Shown: piece after piece, positions 1 through 7,045 of the stretch | Numbering within the stretch: the first letter of the stretch is position 1 | Layout: each line of letters begins with the position of its first letter | NCBI RefSeq assembly: GCF_009805585.1 | Contig: NZ_VHIN01000022.1 | Coordinates: forward strand, 1-64,000 | Reading direction: 5' to 3' | Length of the DNA stretch: 64,000 nucleotides | Origin: Glutamicibacter sp. JC586 | Lineage (GTDB): Bacteria; Actinomycetota; Actinomycetes; Actinomycetales; Micrococcaceae | The notes under the pieces: model-generated | Seen by the model: only the letters and a program-made list of their open reading frames with translations | What the model was told of the DNA's origin: nothing | The model's database searches: none | Program-made: the position numbers and the translations under genes

Positions 1-428
1 AGGGGTCAGGCTTGGGCTTGGCTTCTTTCCCTGCTTAAAGACCACTGACCAGCCGGCCAGCAACTGGCGCTTTCTCACTGTTGCAAGCAGTAGAGGCAGC
101 CGGTGTCGACAGTACGTTATGAATGGCGGGCACCGTGGCGCCCGCCTATGACGATGAACCATCAGGGTGAAGCCACGGAGAGATCTAAAGAAAGTTGTGC
201 GTGGGTGCAGTACGCCCCTGACTGTCGTAGATGCAGGGACGGACCACTGGCATCAAAACGAAGTAGTAGTTAGCAACGCCCCGCTTGAAATCGTTGGCTG
301 GTCGCACTTGCTAGATGGAACTTGCTAGATAGAACGAGCGCACTGATTGACGAAGTGCACACGTGAACCAGGCATGGTTGCTCATGTGGTGCTCGCTGTG
401 GGCGAGGGGTCCCTAGACAAGGGTTATT
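1..428. other. unassigned stretch left of the small zinc-ribbon ORF
   Basis: I see no convincing gene here. A GC-rich hairpin with arms at 125-131 and 140-146 (GGCGGGC/GCCCGCC) could be the terminator of a gene lying left of the window, but it has no T-run. The sequence does not look like the 3' end of 23S rRNA, which would normally sit here ahead of a 5S gene. Confidence 0.5.
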
Positions 429-632
429 TTGGCAACCACTGAATTTGCTGTGGCAGCAGGCGTTGTGGGTATTCGTCCTTCAGGCTTGAGCAATGAATTC
501 TTGATTCAAAAGCGTTGCCACCACTGCTCCATTCTTGTAAGCGACGAACTGTGCACCCTGTGTCGGCCTATGGTGAAGGCCACTCCTTCTAGGGGCCCTC
601 GGATTGGTATAGAGGCCTTCAGACTGATATAG
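429..632 (+). CDS. possible small zinc-ribbon protein (67 aa)
   Basis: Tentative small protein of unknown function. The reading frame starts at TTG, five bases after an AAGGG ribosome-binding sequence (419-423). The middle of the product carries two CxxC pairs (CHHC and CTLC, eight residues apart) preceded by a hydrophobic-basic stretch, reminiscent of the rubredoxin-like zinc ribbon found at the start of DUF35 OB-fold proteins, although the spacing between the pairs is short for that family. No OB-fold follows; the frame stops 65 bases before the 5S gene. It may be a free-standing metal-binding peptide, a remnant of a longer gene, or chance. No neighbour suggests a role. Confidence 0.3.
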   Translation: MATTEFAVAAGVVGIRPSGLSNEFLIQKRCHHCSILVSDELCTLCRPMVKATPSRGPRIGIEAFRLI

Positions 633-696
633 TTATGGAGTTGTCGCAATCGCGGATGACACCGTAGTTTTCCCATGGTTAGCCATGAGGTATAGA

Positions 697-815
697 GTTA
701 CGGCGATCATAGCGTGGGGGAAACGCCCGGTCCCATACCGAACCCGGAAGCTAAGACCCACAGCGCCGATGGTACTGCACTCGGGAGGGTGTGGGAGAGT
801 AGGTCATCGCCGGGC
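697..815 (+). rRNA. rrf: 5S ribosomal RNA
   Basis: Complete 5S rRNA of the large ribosomal subunit. The actinobacterial core is clear: GTGGGGGAAACGCCCGGTCC, then CCGAACCCGGAAGCTAAG, then GCGCCGATGGTACTGC and GGGAGAGTAGGTC. The ends pair through CGGCGAT and ATCGCCG to form helix I. A strong terminator follows directly. The gene is unusual in standing alone: the 700 bases upstream show no 23S rRNA, so this is either an extra 5S copy or the detached end of an rRNA operon. Ends are placed by helix I pairing and may be off by one or two bases. Confidence 0.93.
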
Positions 816-825
816 ATAATTTGCC

Positions 826-854
826 GAAGGCCCCGAATCTAATTCGGGGCCTTC
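826..854 (+). terminator. terminator after 5S rRNA
   Basis: Perfect 12-bp stem (GAAGGCCCCGAA / TTCGGGGCCTTC) with a five-base loop, ten bases after the 5S gene. Only a short T-rich tail follows. Confidence 0.8.
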
Positions 855-884
855 GATGTTTAACTTGTAGCTAGCCCACAAAGA

Positions 885-921
885 AAGCCGGCAACCAGAT
901 TTGTTTTCTGGTTGCCGGCTT
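885..921 (-). terminator. terminator of the otsA-otsB-msiK run
   Basis: A 15-bp perfect stem (AAGCCGGCAACCAGA and its complement) with a seven-base loop, ten bases past the msiK stop codon. Read on the minus strand it is followed by a T-rich tail (TTTCTTTG), fitting an intrinsic terminator in that direction. Confidence 0.85.
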
Positions 922-931
922 CTCTCATTGA

Positions 932-1999
932 CTAGATGTCTTCTAGACGAGCGCCAGTTTCGGTATCGAAGAGATGCAAGTGCTGCGTACGCGGGGCGAT
1001 GTTAATCCGCTGTCCACGCGCTGGTGGAGTGCGTCCATCTACACGAACGACAACGATCTGCGATTCTCCGGCTAGTTCAGCTGAACCGTAGATGTACGCA
1101 TCAGCGCCGAGCTCTTCAACAACATCAACTACGATTTCCACTCCCTGGCCAGCACCGACGATTTCGATGTCTTCGGGACGGAAACCCAAGGTTGTGCCAC
1201 CGTTTGAGCCTGGAGCTGGGATCAGTGTGTCGCCGAAAGCAACCTGCCCATTGGAGGATTGCAGCTTGACCAAGTTCATGGCTGGGGAGCCGATAAAGCC
1301 AGCAACGAAGACGTTGCGTGGACGGTCGTAAAGTTCACGTGGAGTGCCAACTTGCTGCAGCTCACCGTCTTTGAGTACCGCAACGCGGTCACCCATGGTC
1401 AGGGCTTCCACCTGATCGTGAGTCACATAAACGGTGGTGACGCCGAGGCGTCGAGTCAACGAAGCGATCTGGGTACGGGTCTGCACACGCAACTTGGCAT
1501 CCAAGTTAGACAGAGGCTCATCCATCAAGAACACCTGAGGAGAACGAACGATAGCGCGGCCCATAGCCACACGCTGACGCTGACCACCGGAGAGTGCCTT
1601 TGGCTTACGACTCAGGTATTGCTCGAGGTCAAGAAGCTTCGCCGCTTCTAGTACGCGACGGTTGCGCTCTTCCTTGTCCACGCCAGCGATCTTCAGGGCA
1701 AAGCCCATGTTTTCAGCGACGGTCATATGTGGGTAGAGCGCGTAGTTCTGGAAGACCATTGCGATGTCGCGGTCCTTGGGAGGAACGTTGGTAACGTCCT
1801 TGTCGCCAATGAGAATTCGACCCGAGTCCACTTCTTCCAGCCCTGCGAGCATGCGCAGAGTGGTCGATTTACCGCAGCCCGATGGGCCAACGAGTACGAG
1901 GAATTCGCCGTCTTGAATTTCGAGGTCGATTGCATCTACTGAGGGTACTAGCGCGCCTGGGTAGATACGGGTGGCCTTATCAAAGGTCACAGTTGCCAT
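932..1999 (-). CDS. msiK: sugar ABC transporter ATPase, MsiK/UgpC type
   Basis: ATP-hydrolysing subunit that powers carbohydrate ABC importers at the cytoplasmic face of the membrane. Walker A GPSGCGKST (residues 38-46), the signature LSGGQRQR and Walker B LMDEPLSNLDA are intact. A C-terminal TOBE/MalK-type regulatory region completes the usual 355-residue length. No permease or sugar-binding protein is encoded nearby, which fits a shared 'multiple sugar import' ATPase rather than a dedicated one. It closes an otsA-otsB-msiK run 65 bases after otsB. Its start region is covered by a hairpin resembling the msiK RNA motif, so translation control is likely. The family is certain; the shared role is inference from context, and ugpC is the usual alternative name. 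Confidence 0.9.
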   Translation of the reverse strand: MATVTFDKATRIYPGALVPSVDAIDLEIQDGEFLVLVGPSGCGKSTTLRMLAGLEEVDSGRILIGDKDVTNVPPKDRDIAMVFQNYALYPHMTVAENMGFALKIAGVDKEERNRRVLEAAKLLDLEQYLSRKPKALSGGQRQRVAMGRAIVRSPQVFLMDEPLSNLDAKLRVQTRTQIASLTRRLGVTTVYVTHDQVEALTMGDRVAVLKDGELQQVGTPRELYDRPRNVFVAGFIGSPAMNLVKLQSSNGQVAFGDTLIPAPGSNGGTTLGFRPEDIEIVGAGQGVEIVVDVVEELGADAYIYGSAELAGESQIVVVRVDGRTPPARGQRINIAPRTQHLHLFDTETGARLEDI

Positions 2000-2000
2000 G

Positions 2001-2050
2001 ATGACAATCCTTTCACGGGCAGGTACGTGCCCGACGATCCATTGTGAAAG
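2001..2050 (-). promoter_or_regulatory. hairpin over the msiK start, msiK RNA motif-like
   Basis: On the minus strand the leader folds into a two-part hairpin: an outer stem (CTTTCA 2045-2050 with TGAAAG 2010-2015), an 11-base bulge on the 5' side (2034-2044), and an inner stem CGGGCA/TGCCCG (2016-2021 with 2028-2033) closing a six-base loop. The 3' arm of the outer stem contains the AAAGGA ribosome-binding sequence of msiK, so the folded form would hide it. A bulged hairpin just ahead of msiK genes is the described msiK motif of Actinobacteria, an RNA whose ligand is unknown. The structure is seen; membership of that family needs a covariance-model search. Confidence 0.6.
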
Positions 2051-2064
2051 TGAGTTGGGACACT

Positions 2065-2868
2065 TTAGTTTCGCACGGAAATCAGAAATTGCAAAAGATC
2101 TGGTAAATCTTGTGGTGAACCGATACGATGCCGTGCCAAGGTGGTGCCCGAACCGACTTTAACGCCTAGATCGGCAGGAGTTAGTACCTTGAAGCCGTTT
2201 TCGTCGGTGACATCATCACCGACAAAGAGCACGGCATCGACCTGTAACAATTCGCGCAGCCACGTCAAACTCTCTCCCTTATCGCCTTGATGTACTGAAG
2301 CTTCCAGGACAGATTTACCCTCCAGAAGTTTGACTCCATGAATAGAATTGAGCGCATGTTTAGCTTCGGCTATGGCAGAAATGCCAACCTCGCGTGTTGC
2401 GCGGCGCACGTGGAGGACCGTCGCTGAAGGCTTATATTCCAGGGTGACATTTTCGTGGGTCTTGGCAACCATTTCCAGCGCCTGACTCAGCGACTTCAGC
2501 CGCTCAGACTGAACCATGGTGAGTGGCTGGTCATCCCAATGCGCGCGTAGACTCTCAGGCAGTCGCCGCTCAGCTCCGTGAGAACCAATGCAAATCTGTG
2601 GCATCGGTTCTGGATAAACAGCAGCAAGCGAAGCTAAATTGCGTCCAGACACCAGCGCGGTATGGACCCCTGGTTGCTGGCTCAAGGTTTCAAAAGCTAG
2701 CGCTGAGGCAGGCAAAGGACGAGCGTCCTCGGGGCGGTCCACCAGCGGTGACATAGTGCCGTCGAAGTCTAATGCCACCAAGATTTGTTCGTGGGCTGCA
2801 AACGTTGCTAATGCAGTGTGCAGGTCGGCGTTGATCTCAGACAAGGCGACATCCATTCTTGTTGTCAT
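2065..2868 (-). CDS. otsB: trehalose-6-phosphate phosphatase
   Basis: Removes phosphate from trehalose 6-phosphate, the second step of OtsAB trehalose synthesis (osmoprotectant and reserve sugar, cytoplasm). HAD-superfamily motif I DFDGTMSPL is present near residue 34 with its nucleophilic and acid/base aspartates; motif II SGR follows (ALVSGRN), and the acidic motif IV GDDVTDENGF lies near residue 217. The length of 267 aa is normal. The ATG has GGAG nine bases upstream and lies 17 bases after the otsA stop, so the two are cotranscribed. Order and partner make the assignment secure. Confidence 0.93.
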   Translation of the reverse strand: MTTRMDVALSEINADLHTALATFAAHEQILVALDFDGTMSPLVDRPEDARPLPASALAFETLSQQPGVHTALVSGRNLASLAAVYPEPMPQICIGSHGAERRLPESLRAHWDDQPLTMVQSERLKSLSQALEMVAKTHENVTLEYKPSATVLHVRRATREVGISAIAEAKHALNSIHGVKLLEGKSVLEASVHQGDKGESLTWLRELLQVDAVLFVGDDVTDENGFKVLTPADLGVKVGSGTTLARHRIGSPQDLPDLLQFLISVRN

Positions 2869-2885
2869 CTACAAGGACTCCTGGA

Positions 2886-4349
2886 TTACTTGACGCCAGC
2901 GTTGGCCGAGGTTGCAGCACCAATTTCAGCCAGCTCTGCCAAGAAGACTTCTGACCAGCGAGTCACATCGTTGATTTTCAGATGCCGATTCATGCGACGC
3001 ATCCGCTTTTCTTGTTCAGCTTCATTCATGTTCACGGCGGCGATGATCTTATCCTTCATACCGTCGATGTCGTGTGGATTCACGAGCACAGCCTGAGTGA
3101 GCTGATCGGCGGCGCCGGTGTACTCGGAGAGCACTAGCACTCCGCGCCCGTCTTGATGGGCGGCTACGTATTCCTTGGCCACCAGATTCATGCCATCGCG
3201 CAGGGCGGTAACGAGCAAAACATCTGCAGCCAGGTACATGGCGATCATCTCGCGCAACGGGTAAGACTGATGTAAATAGCGCAGTGTGGTGTGGCTCAGG
3301 GTGTCGTGCTGACCGGTGATCTGCCCGACCATCAGCTCCACCTGATCACGTAGTTCCACATAGGTATCAACGTTCTCGCGGCTGGGACTTGCAACCTGAA
3401 TCAGGCAGACGTCGCCTGCGCGCAACTGCTCGTCGGCCAATAGTTCTCCATAGGCCTTCAAACGGTGGCGGATGCCCTTGGTGTAGTCCAGCCGATCCAC
3501 GCCAAGAATGACGGTCTTGGGATTGCCCAGCTCATTTCTAATCTGCGCGGCTCTGGCGATGATTTGTGGATCGCGCGAAAGCTTGGCAATTTGCTCCGTA
3601 TCAATGGAGATCGGATGCGCCTTGGCTTGGCACAGGTTCTGCATTTGATTGTCTGCGGATGGCGTTGCCACGTCACCCTTGGTTGAGTAGTCAGTAAATC
3701 TACGCAGGCAACGAAGGAAGTTTGATGCGTCGGTTTCACGTTGGAAGCCAACGAGGTCTGCGCCGGCCAGGCCCTGCAGGATCTGGGTACGCCACGGCAA
3801 CTGTGAAAAAAGGCTGGCGGCTGGGAACGGAATATGAAGGAAGAAGCCAATCTTCAGGTCGGGGCGGGCCAAGCGAATCATTTGCGGAACCAGCTGTAGC
3901 TGATAGTCGTGAACCCAGACGGTAGCGTTCGGTGCCGCAATTTTCAGGACGGCATCGGCGAAGCGCTGATTGATTTTCTTGTAGCGATCCCACCAAGTGC
4001 GGTGGTACTCCGGGGGAACAATAACGTCGTGGTAGAGCGGCCATAGGGTGGAGTTGGAAAAACCTTCATAATAGAGCTCAAGGTCAACTTCACTCAGGGG
4101 GACTGGGACCAGATGAATGTCGTCTTTATCAAAGCTATCTAGTTCTTCGTCAATGCCCCCATGCCATCCAACCCAAGCTCCGTCGGAGGAGGCCATTACC
4201 GGTGCGAGTGCTGTGACCAAACCACCTGGCGAGCGCCTGAAACCCTGGGTTCCGTCTGGATTAGTGATCCGGTCAACGGGCAGTCGGTTGGCTACGACCA
4301 CTAGGTCGTAATTCTGTTCGCTGGTGTTGTTTGGTTCTGGGGTACCCAC
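2886..4349 (-). CDS. otsA: trehalose-6-phosphate synthase
   Basis: Glycosyltransferase family 20 enzyme that joins UDP- or ADP-glucose to glucose 6-phosphate. Visible family blocks are VVVANRLPV, RRSPGGLVTAL, the WVGWHGG stretch, WVHDYQLQLVPQMIR, GVDRLDYTKG and LRDGMNLVAKEYVA. An open frame continues 56 codons upstream, but the chosen GTG (4347-4349) has AGGAGG six bases before it and begins just ahead of the conserved domain, giving 487 aa, normal for OtsA; the extension has no ribosome-binding site. First gene of the otsA-otsB-msiK run and divergent from the DsbA-like gene. Confidence 0.92.
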   Translation of the reverse strand: MGTPEPNNTSEQNYDLVVVANRLPVDRITNPDGTQGFRRSPGGLVTALAPVMASSDGAWVGWHGGIDEELDSFDKDDIHLVPVPLSEVDLELYYEGFSNSTLWPLYHDVIVPPEYHRTWWDRYKKINQRFADAVLKIAAPNATVWVHDYQLQLVPQMIRLARPDLKIGFFLHIPFPAASLFSQLPWRTQILQGLAGADLVGFQRETDASNFLRCLRRFTDYSTKGDVATPSADNQMQNLCQAKAHPISIDTEQIAKLSRDPQIIARAAQIRNELGNPKTVILGVDRLDYTKGIRHRLKAYGELLADEQLRAGDVCLIQVASPSRENVDTYVELRDQVELMVGQITGQHDTLSHTTLRYLHQSYPLREMIAMYLAADVLLVTALRDGMNLVAKEYVAAHQDGRGVLVLSEYTGAADQLTQAVLVNPHDIDGMKDKIIAAVNMNEAEQEKRMRRMNRHLKINDVTRWSEVFLAELAEIGAATSANAGVK

Positions 4350-4746
4350 TTTAAACCTCCTGGTTTGATCAAACTGTGCACCGTCGCGGTGCGGACTCGT
4401 CGGTTCTGAGTGAATGACTTTGTATTCAGTTATCGTGGTGTTTGGTAACGACCCTAGTGAAAAGTCGTTCTGAAGCAAATCATACTGAATTCTTGCTGGT
4501 TTAGTGAGGTATGGCACGTTAAGTGACGTGAGGTGGCGAGGCGTTGATGCGCAATGAAGAGAGTCCCGGGTGACTTGGTTGAATGCTCAAGTAATGCTTT
4601 CGGTACTGCTTTGGGCGCTGTGTGCGGAAGTTATGTGAGTCCTGTGAAGGGTGGGCAATCTGAACTTTTCAGGGATATTTGCCTGACCGATTGGCTAAGC
4701 TTGATCCAGATGACCGTTCTCCGCTGACTGAGGAACCACCACATTT
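4350..4746. other. divergent intergenic region between otsA and the DsbA-like gene
   Basis: About 400 bases holding the promoters of the trehalose run (minus) and the DsbA-like gene (plus). The part next to otsA stays open in the otsA frame but looks non-coding because the strong ribosome-binding site lies inside it. I see no recognisable operator, RNA or extra gene. Confidence 0.5.
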
Positions 4747-5613
4747 ATGTCTACGAATAATCCGCGCCCATCGAAGGCGCAGCGCAACGCCAGTGCACGC
4801 GAAAAAGCTGCCCAGCTGCGCGCGACCGAAGAAGCTGCCAAGAAGCGTAAGTCCCTAATGGTCAAGCTCGGGGTTTTAGCTGCTGTCGTATTGGTCATTG
4901 CGCTGGTTGTGACGCTGATCGTGCGCAACAACAATGCAAAGATTGCAGACGCTGGCGCGACACCTCAGGGCGCTACCGCGGCGGGTGGCATTGTTGTCAC
5001 CTCCTCGGATACGGTCGCACAGAAGACCGCTGATCAGGTGGACATTAGCAAGCTTGAGCAGCCGGAAACGGTGCCAGATACCGCCAAGCCACGCGATTTG
5101 ACCGTGGCCAAAAAGGGCGAGCCGATCAACATCACCATGTACGTGGACGCTAACTGCGTTCACTGTGCAGACTTCGAAGCAACCTACGGCGATCAGATTG
5201 ATAACTGGCTGGCTAGCGGAGATGTAAACGTCGAGTACCGCAATGTGGGATACCTTGACGGCGGATCGCCAACCAATTACTCCTCACGTGGCGGCAATGC
5301 TTTGGCTTGTGTTGCTGACGTGAGCCCAAGCGCATACATGAAGTTCGTCAAGGCGCTGTGGGGTCACTACCCAGAGGGTGAAATGAAGAACTCCGAATTG
5401 GCGCAGATGGCGATCGACAACGGTGCTGACGAATCGGTGAAGGATTGCATCGATAGCGATAAGTTCCGTCCATTCGTGAAGTACGCGACCGCAGCAGGTC
5501 AGTACGACGGTGTGAAGGGAACTCCATCGATCTTCATTCAGGGCAAGGAATTCCAGCTGGGCACCGATGACTTCCCAACCGAAGTTGAAGCTGCCATCAA
5601 GGCCAACAAGTAA
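4747..5613 (+). CDS. membrane-anchored DsbA-family thiol-disulfide oxidoreductase
   Basis: Probable extracytoplasmic disulfide oxidoreductase. The first 37 residues are basic and cytoplasmic, followed by one membrane helix (about 38-60) and an Ala/Thr linker. The thioredoxin-fold DsbA domain follows, with active site CVHC at residues 137-140 in a VDANCVHCADFE context, and a GTPS cis-proline loop near residue 260. Length (288 aa) and layout match the 'DsbA/thioredoxin domain' proteins common in Micrococcaceae, related to BdbD/DSBA01. It stands alone with its own terminator. Substrates are unknown; oxidase versus isomerase role cannot be told from sequence. Confidence 0.87.
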   Translation: MSTNNPRPSKAQRNASAREKAAQLRATEEAAKKRKSLMVKLGVLAAVVLVIALVVTLIVRNNNAKIADAGATPQGATAAGGIVVTSSDTVAQKTADQVDISKLEQPETVPDTAKPRDLTVAKKGEPINITMYVDANCVHCADFEATYGDQIDNWLASGDVNVEYRNVGYLDGGSPTNYSSRGGNALACVADVSPSAYMKFVKALWGHYPEGEMKNSELAQMAIDNGADESVKDCIDSDKFRPFVKYATAAGQYDGVKGTPSIFIQGKEFQLGTDDFPTEVEAAIKANK

Positions 5614-5681
5614 ATCCAGCTTGTTGCTCTAGACATCCGTGTGAGATTCGGTAAAATTCGATATTGATCTCGCACCTCGAT

Positions 5682-5719
5682 AAAGGGGAAGAAACTCGTC
5701 AACGGGTTTCTTCCCCTTT
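5682..5719 (+). terminator. terminator after the DsbA-like gene
   Basis: Perfect 14-bp stem (AAAGGGGAAGAAAC and its complement) with a ten-base loop, 68 bases after the stop. The T-rich end of the 3' arm is followed by G and then TCTT. Confidence 0.75.
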
Positions 5720-5783
5720 GTCTTGCGCGCAGTGTTTCTCGATTCGCGGTCTACCGGTGTTTTCGGATATTCTTATCCGGTAC

Positions 5784-5860
5784 GCCCCCTTAGCTCAGCT
5801 GGCCAGAGCGTCTGTCTTGTAAACTGAAGGTCACCGGTTCGAATCCGGTAGGGGGCTCCA
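5784..5860 (+). tRNA. tRNA-Thr (anticodon TGT)
   Basis: All four arms are present: acceptor GCCCCCT/AGGGGGC, D-arm GCTC/GAGC, anticodon loop CTTGTAA giving anticodon TGT, T-arm ACCGG/CCGGT, and an encoded CCA end. One oddity: the anticodon stem reads TCTGT/ACTGA, leaving a U-U mismatch at the middle pair (29-41), where Watson-Crick pairing would need ACAGA on the 3' side. The tRNA is followed by its own terminator. Confidence 0.93.
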
Positions 5861-5866
5861 CTAAAT

Positions 5867-5908
5867 CCTCGGAAGATTGGCTCAAGTGCTGATGTCTCCG
5901 AGGTTTTT
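5867..5908 (+). terminator. terminator after tRNA-Thr
   Basis: CCTCGGA and TCCGAGG arms (5867-5873, 5897-5903) flank a 23-base loop, followed directly by TTTTT. The T-run makes intrinsic termination likely despite the long loop. Confidence 0.65.
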
Positions 5909-6044
5909 CTGTACCTGCGTCATCCCGCCAAGCAGCGTCGCGCCTTCAGAAGGCCTGTGCGGATCCCCGCTAGAATTATTTCAAGACCACAACACATGAG
6001 CAGAGCCACGACGGCTAAATGTTCAGCTTTAGAAGGAGCCGATA

Positions 6045-6995
6045 ATGGCCGGAGGCCTTGTAGCGCTGTTGGACGATGTTGCCGCCCTGGTGAAAGTCAC
6101 CGCAGCGTCCCTGGACGACGTGGCCATGGGCGCGGCAAAGGCCAGCACCAAAGCCATGGGCGTAGTGGTCGACGACGCCGCGGTCACACCGCAGTACGTG
6201 GATGGTATTTCGCCGAAGCGCGAGCTACCGATCATCTGGAAGATCGCGGTCGGATCGATCCGCAACAAGCTTCTGATTATCTTGCCGGTAGCTTTGCTGC
6301 TCTCATACTTCGCTCCGTGGGCGCTGACCCCAATCCTGATGCTGGGTGGCGCCTATCTAGTCTTTGAAGGCGCGGAAAAGCTCCTTGAAGCCCTGGGTTG
6401 GATCAAGCACCATGGCCCGGGTGAAGAGGGCAAAGACCGCGACGAGAAAGTAATTATCGGCTCGGCGGTCCGCACCGACTTGGTTTTGTCCGCCGAAATT
6501 TTGGTGATCTCGCTTAACGAGGTGGCACACGAACCATTCCTGACCCGTGCGCTGATCCTTTTAGTCGTCGCCATCATGATGACCGTGGTGGTTTACGGAG
6601 CGGTGGGCCTGATCGTGAAAATGGATGACATCGGTTTGCATCTGGCGAAAAAGCCGCGGGAGTTTTCGAAGAAGATTGGTCGAGGCCTCGTTAAGGGCAT
6701 GCCTATTGTCATGTCGGTCTTAAGCAAGGTCGGTGTCGTGGCCATGCTGTGGGTGGGCGGACACCTGATTCTTGTGGGTATGGACGAGCTCGGATTCCAT
6801 GCACCATATGGCTTTGTACACCACCTCGAAGAGGCAGTTCACCACGCCACCGGATCCGCTGGTGCGGTCCTGGGTTGGTGCGTGAACACTGCGCTGTCCT
6901 GCGTTGCCGGATTTATTATGGGGTCGATCATCACGGCCATCGTTCTGGGGATCGGAAAGCTGAAAAACAAGGGCAAGACCGAAACCGCCCACTAG
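6045..6995 (+). CDS. DUF808 family inner-membrane protein (YedI-like)
   Basis: Integral membrane protein of unknown function. The N-terminus MAGGLVALLDDVAALVK and the following AASLDDVA and VVVDDAAVTPQYV blocks are the signature of the DUF808 family (E. coli YedI). Several hydrophobic segments follow (around residues 76-105, 165-190, 215-245 and 280-305), separated by charged loops. The length of 316 aa is normal. The ATG is preceded by AGAAGGAG. It sits 50 bases ahead of a DNA methyltransferase gene on the same strand; whether they are cotranscribed is unclear, and nothing in DUF808 suggests a restriction role. Confidence 0.88.
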   Translation: MAGGLVALLDDVAALVKVTAASLDDVAMGAAKASTKAMGVVVDDAAVTPQYVDGISPKRELPIIWKIAVGSIRNKLLIILPVALLLSYFAPWALTPILMLGGAYLVFEGAEKLLEALGWIKHHGPGEEGKDRDEKVIIGSAVRTDLVLSAEILVISLNEVAHEPFLTRALILLVVAIMMTVVVYGAVGLIVKMDDIGLHLAKKPREFSKKIGRGLVKGMPIVMSVLSKVGVVAMLWVGGHLILVGMDELGFHAPYGFVHHLEEAVHHATGSAGAVLGWCVNTALSCVAGFIMGSIITAIVLGIGKLKNKGKTETAH

Positions 6996-7045
6996 GGCCA
7001 TTAGCGGCCAGCCAAACTGTCTGGTCGCCATGGAAAGATCAATGC

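Noticed and set aside
1-696. 3' end of a 23S rRNA gene ahead of the 5S
   Set aside because: None of the conserved 23S 3'-end sequence is recognisable in this stretch.
6749-7045. Upstream extension of the methyltransferase reading frame
   Set aside because: It overlaps the end of the DUF808 gene in another frame and does not read like protein; a ribosome-binding site and the conserved domain begin at about 7046.
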